64,000 bases of DNA. Origin: Anthopleura xanthogrammica (taxonomy: Eukaryota > Cnidaria > Anthozoa > Actiniaria > Actiniidae). The number at the start of each line of letters is the position of its first letter. Position 1 is the stretch's first letter. This document shows, piece by piece, positions 1 to 20,102 of this stretch. A program made the translations under genes and the position numbers. The stretch lies in assembly GCA_964019055.1 (NCBI GenBank), contig OZ025210.1:2547547-2611546 (forward strand), in the 5' to 3' direction. The notes below the pieces were generated by a model. The model searched no databases, was not told the DNA's origin, and saw only the letters and a list, made by a program, of their open reading frames with translations.

Positions 1-3000
1 TTTGCCGCGCATTTTCGCAGCAAATTAGACCATCTGAGTAACGAAAATAAAATTCATTCCTTCAAGGCTCCAAATAAAAATAAACTTATGGAGGGATTTG
101 GGAAAATGTGAGACTAAACAAGCCTAAGACTAGGATGTTGTCCCTTAATTTTAATATTCTTGGATGATCTAAATAAGCGTCTCCAATACGTTGATCAAAA
201 TACACAAGGAACTTTAACTAAATGCCGCTTTAGATGTTGAAGAAAGCTCAAGCTGCAGCATTGTGTACCTAATACTTCCCGCCGAACAGAATCCAATAGA
301 TTAAAATTCACTTAAACTTCAATGCAAAGTAAATTTAGATCCTTTGTTTAGGACTGAATTATTTTGCCGTAAAGCTGCTTTGTATTATTAACTCGTGTTT
401 AACTTATTGCAATACATTAACAGAATCCGTCAAACATTGGATTTGAAACAGAATATTCAATACGTTCACTAAATTGTGTGCTGGTATGCCAAGGATAAGC
501 TAAAGGAATTGAACTTGAAAAACACTTAGTAATTTGTCAAAAAAGTGTTAAAATGCGGTACAGAAGCGCGAAGAATTGTCTCGATGGTCGACTGGCCCAA
601 TCACATCAGTTACTAATATTCTGGCCATACCTTGACTTGACCAGTTTAAACGTTGGATCAAACCTTTGAACATGCAAGAGAAGGCGGCAAGAAGGATCCT
701 CGTGTGCTAAAAGTGCTTATAAATGAATACCCAGCTGCGAATATTCAAACCAGAATTAATTTTTTTCTGTCAATCGCGACAGCTGTGCCACAGGAGGACA
801 AGACATCCCACCATGAAATTTTCTTTCAGCAAATGGAAAATGCTCATGAATTGAGAATGAATAAAAATTCTTCCATTAGAAAAAACAAATTTTAAATACT
901 ATAATCTACAAGGGAAAAAAATAATTGCGGTATCCTTTGGTCTTTTTCCATTTATTTTTTTCAGTTTTTTGGCAACAAATTGTATGACAAATTGAAAACC
1001 GATTTAGGTATTCTAGGCCCTGAGAGGTTCTCTCAAAGTGAGACGCGCTCAGTTGAATCAATTACTGTAAAGTTGTAAAATAGACTCTCAGGTTCGCATG
1101 CAGGTTTCAAAATAATCAAAAAAGAAACACATTCTTATCGTCCAGCATATTAAAAGATGGTAGTACTGAAAGCGCTTTTATCCCTTTTCATATCATTTAT
1201 TTTTGAAGCTGTCGAAATTGTAGTCTCTGAATCTAGATATTTTTGTAATGCCAGTATACAAGTCTAATCCTCTTGACTATCAGACAAGAGGTTTTTGAAA
1301 TAAATAAATATTATTTTTTAGTTTCTTATCACTGATCCGGTCTACGTTTTCTCAGGGGATGAAAATTCTTGGGAGCATAATTCATATGGTGAAAAAATGT
1401 CGTAATTGACTAGACGGCTATACTGACTGAGGAAAGACAATTTTCTAGAAACATCGAGCATTGTAGCTCAGTCTAGAAAGCAATATGACCGACAGACTAG
1501 TCGAAGTTCTTTAATAGCATTACCTATAGTTTCATTTATACCTTGTATTTAGGAATTTAGAATAATTTGGAGTCCTTACTCGAGGCGTATATACGGCATT
1601 GTTGGCGATAATGAAGTCTTAAAAAGCATGGAAAAGAGAGGCTCGTATATAAAATATATGGCGAAGAGTCATATAAGCTAGCCTTCTAGCCTCAACAGTG
1701 GTATTGAATCTAAATTTTATCCAGAGTTTGAATAAAATCACTCGGTAACTAGCTTCGAGGAATTTCAGTCGATGCTAATGATAAAACTAGTCGATAACAA
1801 TCGGGTTTCGCATTATTACGGATGAAGTAGATGAAGTAAGAAATGATTATTACCGATATTTTATCTGGTTTATTTAAACCTTTAAATGTTCAGCAAAGAC
1901 ATCTTTGACTCACTGCCTTGAGGTTTTAGGTGCTTTAAGCGATCAGGAATAATCTTATTACTTTCCCATTAGATTGGTAGAATCTTATTGGGCAATTTGC
2001 AAGTCCTGCACTTCAGATAAGACTGGACTTAATAATGATGAAAACTTAAGGACATTTTAGAATTAAAAGCTTAAGAATTATGCGCAAATATATGAGAAGA
2101 CAATATTGAACAGAAACAGAAACGAAAAAAAAAACAAAAATTTGAAGTATGAAATTCCCGGCTTTGCTAAATAGGGATAGTCTTAGGCTTACGACAACGA
2201 GATCAGTCTTCTTAGGATTTTTTTGTTAGTCAGGCGGCTTTCGTGGCGTCGTACGAATTTTGATGAAATTGGACAGCTATTATTTTCCAATAATAATAAG
2301 AAAAAGTAATGAAAAAAGGGTTAGGACATGCTATTGTGACAACGAAGGCATCGATAATGAATTTTTTTTTTTTTTTACCGAGAAGGCATCTGTCGATTTA
2401 ACGCAACCGACCGAAAAAAAATCGAATGATAGTGATAATGTTGTTGTTATTGATGATGTTATTGAAGGTGATGTTGTTATTGATGATGATGAAGATTTTC
2501 AGTGTTGATGACTGTGATGGTGATGACTGAATGATGTTCATGATGATGATGATGATGGTGTTCATTAAGAAGACATGATCATGATGGTAATGGTGATGTT
2601 GTTGTTGATGATGTTGATGATGTTGTTCCGTGGTTATGACGATGATGGTGATGATGATGATGATGTTGTTGTTAATGATGGTGATGGTGAAGGTGAAGTT
2701 GATGATGTTGTTCCGTGGTTATGATGATGATGGTGGTGGTGGTGGCGGCGGCGGCGAAGCGATGATAATGATCATAATGTTGACGATGAAGACAGTGGTG
2801 AAGGTGGGTGCAATTATGCTAATAATGGTTAATTCAATTAATTCACCCTCTTTTGCAACCGAAATCAATATCGTTAATGACTACAATCATCATGCTAACG
2901 TTCACTGCCTTATCATTGATACTTAGATCTTGTCTCCTGATCTGACCAAATACTTTTTCCTAATTCATTCCCTATTATCTTATTATTATTAATTCAAGTC

Positions 3001-3840
3001 CAATAAAAAATATATACGACCACGATAAGTTATGCAATTTACACCCTTAAGTGAGCAGATGGCCTCTTGAAACAAAGATGGACAAAATGTAGGTCTTCAT
3101 TCATTACGCTAACAGGCTGCTTTAGCAACCTGAATTAGCCGACAGACTCCTATTAATATTTTATCTTTTTTCAAGTTTTTTGCACTATTGAGGCTTCATT
3201 TCTTTATCAACGTACGTGCCACTGTACTCAACGCCTCGTCGGGACAAATCAAAGGAATTATGTAGGACTTGAGTCACCACAGACCGCAAAGACCTCAGAA
3301 ATTCCATAATCGCAACTCTTGCTCTACGCGCGCAATGCATGGTGGGTTGCATGTTGAACCCAAAATTTCCTCCGAGTTCGGCGATCAGTACACATCCTTG
3401 GCTTACTATTTGTCGGAATTTGGTTTTCTTTTTCTGTTTTTTGTTTGTTTATTTGTTTTATATATTTTTTTTGTTTAGTGTTTTTTAGTTCACTACACAC
3501 TCTCGACTCCAGAGCCCTGCCATTCTTACTGCGCATGCTCGACGAAATGTCTGACTACAAAGATACTTCGTTTACAGGACCTCGTTTACACAAGCACACA
3601 GGGAGCCCGTCTTTGACGTCTGGTCAAACGTGGCAAACGTCGGCAAATGTGATATTCGAAAAGTAAGCTACAGGAAAAAACGAGAAAACATAAATAAACC
3701 TAGGACCAATTCAAGAACATTTTGATCAAATCTTGTTTCATATTTTATTTTTAATTAAAATTAACAAAAGGGAATTCTTTCGCGACGCGGTATTTCTTCT
3801 TTATCTGAAGTGGGCTCCCTGTGTAATCGAAACAACCAAA
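1..3840. other. Intergenic region upstream of CFAP300
   Basis: No coding region can be supported here. The longest open frames are short, begin at non-ATG codons or lie in low-complexity sequence. A frame at 653-895 starts at TTG and has no recognisable domain. The stretch is AT-rich, with a GAT-type repeat at about 2430-2760. The last few hundred bases would hold the 5' UTR and promoter of CFAP300. Confidence 0.6.
2430..2760 (+). repeat. Imperfect GAT/GTT microsatellite
   Basis: Irregular runs of gat, gtt and ggt triplets, ending in a short (ggt/ggc)n tract near 2735-2755. The open frames over it (poly-Met, poly-Asp) are repeat artefacts. Similar GAT/ATC microsatellites recur in several introns of the window. 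Confidence 0.8.
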
Positions 3841-6800
3841 ATGGCGGCCGTAGAGGAAAATAAGTTCTGTTTTCAACACGTTCCCACAAAGACATTCCTT
3901 GCTTTTGAGTCTTCAGACGTCAAGGATTCACTCCTGAAATGGTAAAATATGAAATGTCCTTGTAAACTGCTGTAAAATGTTATAGTTTCTTTGTTAATAA
4001 GTGATAAAGAAATAGTGTGTTTGGTTTCCAAGGGGAATGATAAACAGAACGGCAGTCCAGATGTATACCTACGATAAATATTTCCAACTTTACCAAAAAG
4101 ATAAATTTATACAGGTTAGTTATAGTTTAATGATAAATTCTTTCATGCATTTATTCATTTTGCATGTGGAACAATGAAGCTGATACATGTATCTCTTCCT
4201 TATAATTTTTTGTTGTAAAAGTCATAATATATTTATAGAGCTAGAAGATCCTGAAGGGGGGGGTCCTAATCCCATTTCTCAGCCGAAAATTTTGCAAAAT
4301 CCCAGTCCCAGTCATGCAAGATCTCAGTCTGAGTTAGAGAATTAGAGTTAGAGATTTTGTGAAATCCCAATGTTGGTAATGGCTAATATGAATCCCAGTC
4401 CCAGAACATGAAATCCCATTTTCCCAGCCCAAAAAAAGGTGAATCCCAGCTCCCATTTTACCCCTTCAGGATGCTCTTTATAGATTATTTAATTGTTATT
4501 ATTTTTATTTTTGATATAGGATTTCTTCGAGGATCCCCACGTTATATCATCTCTCCAGGTGACCTTTTTTTGTCTTAAGGAAAAAAAACAATCCACAGAA
4601 CTCTTGCAGTATGTTCCCATTTCAGCTCAATTTTGAGGGAAAAAATCATTAAAATCTTACTCTCACTCTCCCAAGAAAAAAATTATTGCTTTGCCCTCCA
4701 AATTAAGTTGCACTGAGATTTGCTAAAAGGGATTTGTATTCAGGTTTTCTTGCCTTCTCTTTCTCTTCATTCTTTTTTTATTCCATTCTGTTCCTTTTTT
4801 TTCCATTCCTTTTGAATTTTTCTGCTGTTTTATTCTTAGATATTTTCATCTTCAAACACACCTGGACCATTAGGTAAGCAAGGATTTATGGTTCATAAAT
4901 TGCATACTGATATTTTTCCTAGAAGATGTTTCATCATATAAATCATATATTTAAGGGTTCTCTACCTCAATAACTGGTATAACAGGTCAGTATCTAGGTT
5001 TTCTCATAAGTGGGTCACTTCCCTTCAAACTTGACAAATCTTCCCTCCCTCCCCTCCCTCAGATCACATTTTAAATATAAATGGTCAATAGACCATTACC
5101 GATATGGCAGCCATCTTGAATTATGGAATGCTGAGGGGGCAAGCGTAGAAATATTTATAAAGCAGAGAGTGGCGGGGTTACTTTCTCAAATAATTTTATG
5201 CTTTCATGTTTCACATATTGCTCCTGCTACCAGCAAATTCAATAATTTGGTTGTTAGATGTGCTTCTTAGTGAATAACGCTAAATTTTATGACAAGACAC
5301 TCTGACATGTGCATACTATAATTTTCCAATATTTGCCCTCTCAGCATCCCATAATGTCTTACTTAAAACAATAGAATTCAAGATGGCAGCCTTATTGGTA
5401 AAAAGGTTTATTGCAAGGGGGGTTCACTGGCACCCCAGGACTACTGGACACACCCTGTATTCAAATGTTTTTCAGGTCTGAAAGCTGTTAAGACGCATGC
5501 AGAACATATACCATGTACAATCATCTCCATGGACTTCTTCGACAGACTGTATGAGAAAGGTATGTATATTGCATGGTCAGTACCTTATGCAGAGACTGTG
5601 CAACAGTATTGGCACAAGGTACCCTCAATAATAGTCCCCCCGCCCCTCTGCCAATCCCCCTATGTCTCCTAGCAATGCGTCATCTAGTATATGCTGCTGA
5701 CCTTAAAGTTAATACTATTTCACATGAATGTAGGTGTTGTCAGGGAAAATGGTAACATCAAGAAATGTTTTGATGAAGTTTATGAAGACTTTCTTATTTC
5801 AGATGAGCTTAGAAAGGTAGGTCAAGTCTGTCCAAAACTCCTCTATCTGCCCATTGTCACACCTTTCAAGCCTTCAAACTTTATCAATATCCTGAAACAA
5901 CTTCTGGGCTGATCTAAGTTAGGGCATGGCTAACTCACAGATCAAATACTGAAACAACCTCTGAGCTGATAAAATTCAGGGCACAGATAACTCACAGATC
6001 AAAATGAAATTTAGCATCCGAGGCAGGTACATCTACCACTATCCCTCCCCACCCTTGCTAATGTAATTGGAGATCAATTCTTTCTTGAACCATATATCAT
6101 TAAAGATGCATCTTTTAACAGACATTGCTTCTAGAAGAATCAGATTTTTATCCCATCTTCAGTGAAGAAGATAGAAAAGAGCTGCTGTTCTTGATTTTTA
6201 AGCACCTTTGTCTTGGTGGACAAGTTTGTCAGGTATATGAAGCACCCCTACTCCCATCAAATGCTGCTCACCAATCCAGTGCTCTATAGCTGATATAATA
6301 TTTTAAAATAAAAACGAAAGTTATATGAGTAATGATATTTTTGGACTGCTAATTGATGTCCCTCCCATTTGAACACCATAAAAGCCCGGGGGGGGGGGAC
6401 TCCCATATATAGAAGGGGGGATGCTCGTTGAAAATTTTGAAAATGACCCCTAAAAGGTACCCTAATAACCTTTATCATACTCATAAAAATTGCAAGTTTC
6501 ACCCCTAAATGGAACCAAATGACGCTAATTTTACAGCATCTTAATTATATATAAAAGAAAAATAAAAGAAGTTAATACTTGAATAACGTAAAAGCTGTAA
6601 AGAAGTAAGGTAATATGGAGTAGTGAAGGGGAAAGAAAAAGCTCCCTGAAGTGTAATACTTTTTTAATAGAATATTAATGATTTTCACTGCATGTCTTTT
6701 CTCCAAGTATGAAGATTCTGTATCACCATATCTAAACACAGCCAAAGATATCTATAAAGAGTTAGTCAGGTAAAATGTTATCTTTTTATTATAGAATGTT

Positions 6801-8299
6801 TCTCTTTTACCGTATTGTGTTCGGCATTGACGTAGGATTCTTAATGCAATAGTGGGGACTGCGGCGAGGGAGTGGCTTGAGGCTATAGGTTGCCGTTGTT
6901 GTTGTGGAGAGGTTTTAGTTATAGTATATGTATTAACTCAGTGGTTACCGCGACAAAATTTCCTGGCCGTTGCCGGGTAGAGGTGGTCATTGTGGGGAGT
7001 TGGACGTTAGTGGACTGGTTTGCTGTAGTTTGACAATGAAATTTTTTATCGTAGTGTGAACAAGGACCAAGAAACTAAAAAGCTACAAGTTGGATCGATA
7101 ATATTGAAGATCTCGGCAATGGTAATGTATGAAAGCCCTTAACAGATACTAGTGGAAGACTGTAATGATTTGTTGTACCGGATCGGAAAGTGCGGATGGT
7201 TTGGATCGATAAGAATTTGTTGCTAAATTATGGATTGCGCATTGCGAACAGGAATGTAAAAGTTACATATCTATTCAAGTATTTTTTTGAAATGAAACGA
7301 AAAGAAAGGAAAAGATAGTTATAAGGAGAGGAGAGGAGAGGAGAGGAGAGGAGAGGAGAGGAGAGGAGAGGAGAGGAGAGGAGAGGAGAGGAGAGGAGAG
7401 GAGAGGAGAGGAGAGGAGAAAAAAGTTATGTATGATGTATAGACATGATAACTAGCGGTAAGCTAGTGTGGGCTGCGTCGGTGTTTCTAATGAAACAAGT
7501 GTGATAAAAAGATAAATTTTACACCGTAAAAAATAATTATCTTTATTTTTTTACGGTGTAAAATTTATCTTTTTATCACATATGATGTATAGACGTTCAT
7601 GCAGCTCTACAAATGATTTCTGCGGTCTAACAAGACTTGCCCAAGGCTTTATTTACCCTAGGCCAGCAGTTTCACAAAATTAGCACACCAGTATCCGCCA
7701 AAACAATGCACCAGATTATTTTCATTTTTAAATCGACTTGAAAGGCGGATACTGCAAGATATTAGCTGTAGATATGGTCTGGGGGCTGGCTAGTCTCTCC
7801 CTGATGCCTTCGGGCTAGAACATTATCCTGCGTAATCCGTACATTAAGAACGGATTGGCTTTAATTGCTGTCAGTTCGAAGAGCATACGGCGCCTTGGCT
7901 TCTTTGGATGTCTCCGTTTACTGGACTTATTTTCTCATTATTTTATCTCTACTTGATATATTGTCTTCCCAAACGCTTTGCGCACATGATGATGAGAAAA
8001 ATAGATAACACAAAAATAAAAAAGAAAGGAAAGAAAAGGAAAGAAGAGAAGAGAAGAGAAGAGAAGAGAAGAGAAGAGAAGAGGAGAGAAAAGAAAAGAA
8101 AAGAAGAGAAAAGAAAAGAAGAGAAAAGATAATGCTCGTATATTTTTTGGATTAACGAAAAAATGTTTTCTTTTTTCAGGATGAGAAAGAAAACATACTT
8201 TATCCATCATCAGAACCACATGAACAGTCATTCTCGTACATGTGTGTAGACCTTGCTAAACGGCATGTATATATCTGGCATTATTCCTGGAAATCATAG
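3841..8299 (+). CDS. CFAP300: Cilia- and flagella-associated protein 300 (CFAP300, human C11orf70)
   Basis: Ten exons: 3841-3941, 4033-4114, 4520-4558, 4840-4873, 5476-5559, 5734-5816, 6122-6232, 6708-6769, 7055-7121, 8180-8299. They total 783 bp, 260 aa, close to the human length of about 267 aa. Every junction is GT-AG and in phase. Diagnostic stretches are FPTKTF-like HVPTKTFLAFES near the N-terminus, SMDFFDRLYEKG, KCFDEVYEDFLISDELRK, and FKHLCLGGQVCQYED. The C-terminus has HEQSFSY and a VDLAKRHVYIWHY strand. In the family this is a cytoplasmic factor needed for assembly and transport of axonemal dynein arms, and human mutations cause primary ciliary dyskinesia. The start ATG sits in an AAAATGGCGG context shared with other genes here. 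Identification rests on recalled family similarity across nearly every exon. INTS4 follows 0.55 kb downstream on the same strand. Confidence 0.93.
4248..4472. mobile_element. TIR element (MITE-like) in CFAP300 intron 2
   Basis: The ends are inverted copies: atcctgaagggg at the left and ccccttcaggat at the right. The interior repeats the word aatcccag several times. No coding capacity. A non-autonomous DNA element is the simplest reading. Confidence 0.6.
4602..4725. mobile_element. Degenerate copy of palindromic family P (CFAP300 intron 3)
   Basis: Contains cagctcaattttgaggg followed about 70 bases later by tttgccctccaaattaag and ttgca. This is the inverted-arm core of the roughly 140-bp family seen intact at 43655, 45222 and 51511. 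Divergence is clearly higher than in those copies, so the call is tentative. Confidence 0.45.
5095..5400. mobile_element. TIR element in CFAP300 intron 4
   Basis: The left arm has attaccgatatggcagcc, catcttgaatt and atggaatgctgag. The right arm has the complements ctcagcatcccat, gaattcaagatggcagcc and ttattggtaa. The roughly 300-bp body has no protein-coding match. Confidence 0.6.
5885..6010 (-). mobile_element. Duplicated SINE 3'-tail fragment, antisense, in CFAP300 intron 6
   Basis: Two tandem stretches carry ctgaaacaac, tctgggctgat or tctgagctgat, and ggca...taactcacagatcaa. These are the reverse complement of the 3' part of the tRNA-derived SINE at 46165-46432 and 47505-47815. No tRNA head is present. 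Confidence 0.55.
7324..7418 (+). repeat. (GGAGA)n pentanucleotide microsatellite
   Basis: About 19 near-perfect copies of the pentamer, purine-only on this strand, in the last intron of CFAP300. Confidence 0.95.
7500..7580. repeat. Near-perfect hairpin, about 34-bp arms
   Basis: The left arm begins tgtgataaaaagataaattt and continues tacaccgtaaaaaa. After about a 12-base loop the exact complement follows, ending tttttatcaca. A single palindrome of this size could be a tiny MITE. It lies in the last CFAP300 intron. Confidence 0.85.
8018..8130 (+). repeat. (GAAGA/GAAAA)n purine-rich microsatellite
   Basis: Imperfect repeats of agaagagaagag and gaaaagaaaag. The Lys/Glu-rich and Phe/Ser-rich frames on the two strands are artefacts. 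It ends about 50 bases before the last exon of CFAP300. Confidence 0.9.
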
Positions 8300-8851
8300 A
8301 AAAACATCTACAGTTTGAGCAAAACCTGGTCACTTCTCCTTGTGTTGTATACTTATTAGACATTTGTAATTAAAGAAAATCCCAAAACTGGGACTAAAAA
8401 AGAAGTAATTGTGTTATGAATGATAACGTACTCTCTTTCCACTACGTCCAGCTTTCGTGGCCCTTTCGTCCACAGATTTTCCCCTCGAAGCTCGGGCGCC
8501 GTATGGACTTCAGACACAACGGGTAGTTTAGGCCTCTCTGTCCTTAGTATGCGAAAATTCAGAGTAAGATTTTAACACTAAAGCATCGGGGGAGAGAATA
8601 CAAGAATAGCCGACCCAAAGACCTTATCTGCATCTAAATAACCCACAAACTTTGAGATCAAAATCGGTCTATCTTCTAGTTGATGCTGGGCTACCTGTGG
8701 TTATTATTGACGAAAGAGTCTGGATTGAGTTCCTCGGTGTTGTTCAAAATGGCGGACGAAGTGAAGTGAAGCGATGTTCTATATATAATTTATTTCAGCG
8801 AAAACCTTTAAAAGAACCAAAAGATTTGACAAAAACAATTCCTGATTCATT
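8300..8851. other. Intergenic gap between CFAP300 and INTS4
   Basis: About 550 bp between two genes on the same strand. An attaaa polyadenylation-like signal lies near 8370 and would serve CFAP300. The distal part should hold the INTS4 promoter and 5' UTR, including the short uORF at 8749. Confidence 0.6.
8749..8769 (+). promoter_or_regulatory. Short upstream ORF / AAAATGGCGG element in the INTS4 leader
   Basis: ATGGCGGACGAAGTGAAGTGA encodes a six-residue peptide MADEVK and then a stop, about 80 bases before the INTS4 start codon. The AAAATGGCGG core resembles a YY1 site of the kind found at starts of housekeeping genes. Whether it is transcribed as leader is inferred. Confidence 0.4.
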
Positions 8852-16345
<7,494 letters not shown>

Positions 16346-16350
16346 TACAA

Positions 16351-16461
16351 CAGAATCGAGGACTTTACGCCACATCAAGATTTCTACTGATAACCTTGAA
16401 GAGAGTGTCGTTGGACTGTGTCCCATCTGTGTCCTACCAAAACCAGCTATGAAATAGTACA
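16351..16461 (+). pseudogene. Tandem copy of the terminal INTS4 coding segment
   Basis: This 111-bp stretch copies 16230-16350, the last third of the final INTS4 exon. It includes cagaatcgag, acttac-like acgcca.atcaag, ctaccaaaaccagctatgaa and the tag stop. It differs by scattered substitutions and a 9-base deletion inside the gtgtccc..atctgtg region. It lies after the true stop, so it is 3' UTR. It could only be coding if the first copy were spliced out. Confidence 0.85.
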
Positions 16462-17452
16462 CCCGATAGGCACTACGGGATGGCTGGAACTACTTGTATA
16501 GATTGTAAATAGTGGTAATAAATTTTTTTAAACTGATAAACGCTGAAAGATTTTTTATTATTGTTATTAATAACAGTGATAATATTATTACTATTAGATT
16601 ATATCGATTGCCATAACAGTGGCATAAAATGCCTTTTTTGAAACTCAGTTGCCATGATGGTGATATTGACGATGGTAACATTTATGATAATGGTGTTAAG
16701 ATGATAGTACAGATGATGATAATGTTGGTGATGATAGTGGTGGTGATAACAATGATGACAACGGTTCGGATGAAATTTCTGACTTCTTATTTATCATATG
16801 ATCAGCGATACTGACTCTTGCTCACTGGCTTGGAAACCTTTAAGGCGAAAATCCGTTAAATTGAATCCACTCAACCGTAATCAAATTCTGACCATATTTG
16901 TCAACTTGAAAAATGACAACCAAAAAACTAAAAGAACACATCCGAGGAAGTATTTCCTTCGTGCTTTCATTTTAGTCCGCGTTAGAACCTTAAATAATAA
17001 TATATCAAATTGTTATTCAATACAAAAAAAAAACCATCGTCTCCTGTCTTCGTTCGTCTAGAGTGATTTATCTCTCTCGGCAACTGGTATTTAGAATTGT
17101 TTTATGCTTTTGGAATTCAATCGATCTGCCTCGACCAATAGTATTGCTTCGTTCATATTCATAGCTTGAAATATTTATAGTGTTTTAAATTTCGAAACAG
17201 GTCGCTTCACTGTTCAACGAGTAAACCAACTATCCTAAAAAGTAATACTTCGCTTTTTCTTATTTTTCTGAAAAGCGAGGAAAATATTCTTTGGGGAATT
17301 CCTAGTTTATCTTCTGCGCCAGAGAATGGAACTTTGACGTTTTGATTTCTTCCGATTATTTCTTTTTTGGACTTGGATTTGAGCTTCCCGATCAACTCGG
17401 CAGGACTATTACATCAGAATCATCAGAGCAAAACCCACCACAGAAAAACAAA
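16462..17452. other. Intergenic gap between INTS4 and the small MANSC gene
   Basis: About 1 kb. It contains the likely INTS4 poly(A) signal near 16517 and a loose gat/gtt-rich stretch at about 16650-16760. I see no gene or TIR element here. The distal end would hold the promoter of the next gene. Confidence 0.5.
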
Positions 17453-19621
17453 ATGGATTTCGTTTCAAGCTTCATCAATTGTCGACGAATTCTTTTTATG
17501 TTTTTTACCGTGTTTCAAATCGTGAATCCCATAAGAGGTAAGTTGTTTTGTTTCTTATGAAAAATTCTATGTAATAAAAAACTTTTGGGAGAGTAAATCA
17601 CAGTAACGAACCCTAACCAATTGCTTTTATAATCCTAGTATTCTTATGCCTTATATTGATCTTGTTGATACGTAGAAATACTCTCTTAATATCTCGGAAA
17701 CTGAGGGATTTTGATTAATTTTGTGATGAAAATTTCACTCTTGACTGACAATCCTTGATTTTTGCAACAACTTTTACGAAAAACAAAATAATGACAGTGG
17801 AAAATATAATATAAACATCTCTACCATGACTGAAATGGTTTGTAACGTGAAGGATATTTATTGATTATTATATTTTTGTATGTTTTGATATTGTAGGAGA
17901 CAGTCTTTTGGATTTAATCAGAGGTTAGTTAAAGTTTTTTTTTCACAGAAAAAAATAAAATATTTTGGTTCAGCGAACGAACGGGAAATGCACTGTACCG
18001 TTACACTTAAATGGGTTCTTCTTTGAGCCAATCAAAAACAAGAAAATTGCTTTATCTCGTCCAATTACAGCGCTTGGATGCAGATCAACATGTTTCGCAC
18101 ATTTCTCAAACTCCTCGTGGATTTTTTTTAAGCTTTTCTAGTTTTTTTAATAAGGGATTTTATATATTTTTAGTTCCTCGTGCGGGCCCGCCATTGGCGA
18201 AAAATCAAAATCCCGTATGTCGTAAGGCGCAAATGTTGCACAGTGACATTCTAAAGAACGCGTCCCTCGAAGGCCAGCTCAAATCTGGGAACTTCACTTA
18301 TCTTGGTGTGGTTCACAACATGGAAGAATGCATGGGAATGTGTTGTTCAAGCAAGAAATGTCAACTGGCATATCTAGATAAAGAAAAGTGTTATGGAGTA
18401 AAGTGTTTTAGCGAGGAACTGTGTAAAGTTACAACAGGCATCGGTACAGACGACGTCAAGATTTCTTTGATGGTTAAAAACGATATAAACAAAAAAGGTA
18501 ATCCTCATTCAAACTCTTAACTTTTTGTTGTTTGTTTATCTGTTTATTTGTTTGTTTTCTTGGTTTTTTCATGTGTATCGATTATGTTCGCCAGTTTTCT
18601 ACATTTTTCTGAAACTAAGGCCCAGTTCAAACGTCGATCTTCTCATGAGCCGAACGCATTGAAAACAATGGATAATAAAGCGATCTTCTTCTATAAGTCA
18701 TTAGGTTCGGCTCATGTAAAGATCGACGTTTGACCTTGTCTGAGCCTCGTTCACTTCTATGTATTTTACGTAATTCCACTTAACGTCATAAGCAACTAAA
18801 ATTAACCCCAAAATATTTGTCTTCGTTACTTTCTTTAAACTCATTTATTATTTTAACTCTCTTTTTTTCTTGCAGCGTATGTTACAGCTTATATTGTAGT
18901 GGTGGTTGTTGCTTTTGGCGCTGCCATCAGCGGTACAGTGTGGGCCGTATTCATTTTCGTTAAAAGGTAAGAACTACCCAAAGAAGTTATAAATTATGAG
19001 CGAAGACGGAATTGCTTTGTAATGAATTTGTAGCTAATTAGAAAATTGGAGCCTCTTCTTTGAGCAGCCACAGGTGTCGTACCCAGACCCTACCGGTAGC
19101 TTCATACGAGGAGGGTCTGGGACCGACCCCTTGGACGGATGCGATGTGAGCTAGAGGGATTGGAGAAGAGAATGCTTCTCTCAACAATTCTTTATCAATT
19201 TTTTTTTGGTATTATCAATCAGGTATCGAGATGCACCATATGCGCCAAGTAAACTAAATTCAAAAGATACCGAAGAGGAAAGCGAACCAGAGGGTGAAGC
19301 AAAGGTATGTATCACGTGATCAGGTTCGTCTTGTTTTCCCGCGATTTTTAAGACGGCAACACGTCTCTACATCTTTCTTTCCTTCTGCCTTTTCTTTCCC
19401 TTCTCTTTCCTTCTATCCCTTACCTCCTTTTACAGATCTCGGCTTCTCTCCCCCCCTCAATTGTTGGATGTGAAAGCTATAGATAAATATCATTTATATT
19501 TTCGTTTTATTCGGTGTTATCTAGGAATCCCAATAATCCTGCCATTTCATTTTTACCCGCGCGCCTTCATCATAGGAATTCATCTTGAAAATTTCTCTGT
19601 TTTTCATTTCAGGTCTACTAA
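17453..19621 (+). CDS. Small single-pass membrane protein with one MANSC domain
   Basis: Six exons: 17453-17537, 17897-17923, 18174-18497, 18876-18966, 19223-19304, 19613-19621. They total 618 bp, 205 aa. The first exon is a hydrophobic signal peptide (RRILFMFFTVFQIV). Exon 2 is a 27-bp microexon. Exon 3 encodes the whole MANSC domain with eight cysteines (VCR...ECMGMCC..KKCQLAY...KCYGVKC...LC) and a sequon NAS. Exon 4 (91 bp) is the membrane helix, a run of V/A/I/F ending FIFVKR. Exon 5 gives a short acidic tail (DTEEESEPEGEAK), and the last exon adds V-Y-stop. Exon 6 needs only an AG acceptor and is the least certain. MANSC domains occur in extracellular parts of receptors and protease inhibitors (KIAA0319, HAI-1), and no ligand is known here. 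The same 91-bp membrane exon with the same phases closes the giant neighbour at 23501, so the two look like local paralogs. Confidence 0.82.
18622..18738. mobile_element. Family S palindromic element, copy 1 (intron of small MANSC gene)
   Basis: The arms are cagttcaaacgtcgatctt, ctcatgagccgaa and their complements ttcggctcatg, aagatcgacgtttga. A second copy lies at 21349-21471 with the same arm words, its interior in the opposite orientation. Confidence 0.75.
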
Positions 19622-19797
19622 ACTTTACACAAAAAATATAACTACAACGATCCAAAATCCAATCAAATAAACGAAGAATGAAAATATATCTACATCTACT
19701 TGTATAGATTTGTAGAAAGAAGAAAAGCATAGTATTAAATCAAGAAGCTTGCCCAAAATGATGCACTGGAATTACAGAGGTTACAGCAACATTTGAA

Positions 19798-20076
19798 CAG
19801 GGATGGACGGAGGGGGGGGGTGAACTGGGTGACTTTTCACCCCCCCCCCTTTTTTTGCAGTCATGTATTTAGTAATTCAAATCTTCGTCGGAATATTTAT
19901 TAATAGTTTCAATGCGCTTAACAATGCAAGTATTTTATATAACACTCGTTAATGTATTATGAGTCTAATATTCGAATATCCCTGAAAGATCTTGATTGCT
20001 TCAATATTTGGAATTTGCTTGCTCTAAAAATCAAAGTTCACCCCCCCTTGTCAAATTTCTGGATCCGCCCCTGTTG
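19798..20076. mobile_element. TIR element with CAGGGGCGGATCCAG-type ends
   Basis: The left end is cagggatggacgga followed by a G run and gtgaac. The right end is gttcaccccccc...ttctggatccgcccctg, the complement of the left. This terminal motif is typical of hAT-like MITEs in many animals (recalled, not searched). Confidence 0.7.
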
Positions 20077-20102
20077 AAGTCAAGTTTGGCTGGCTGATAG
20101 TA

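Noticed and set aside
653..895. 80-residue frame near the left edge
   Set aside because: It starts at TTG, has no recognisable domain, and no splice partners could be found.
8030..8231. Lys/Glu-rich plus-strand and Phe/Ser-rich minus-strand frames
   Set aside because: They are products of the (GAAGA)n repeat in the last CFAP300 intron.
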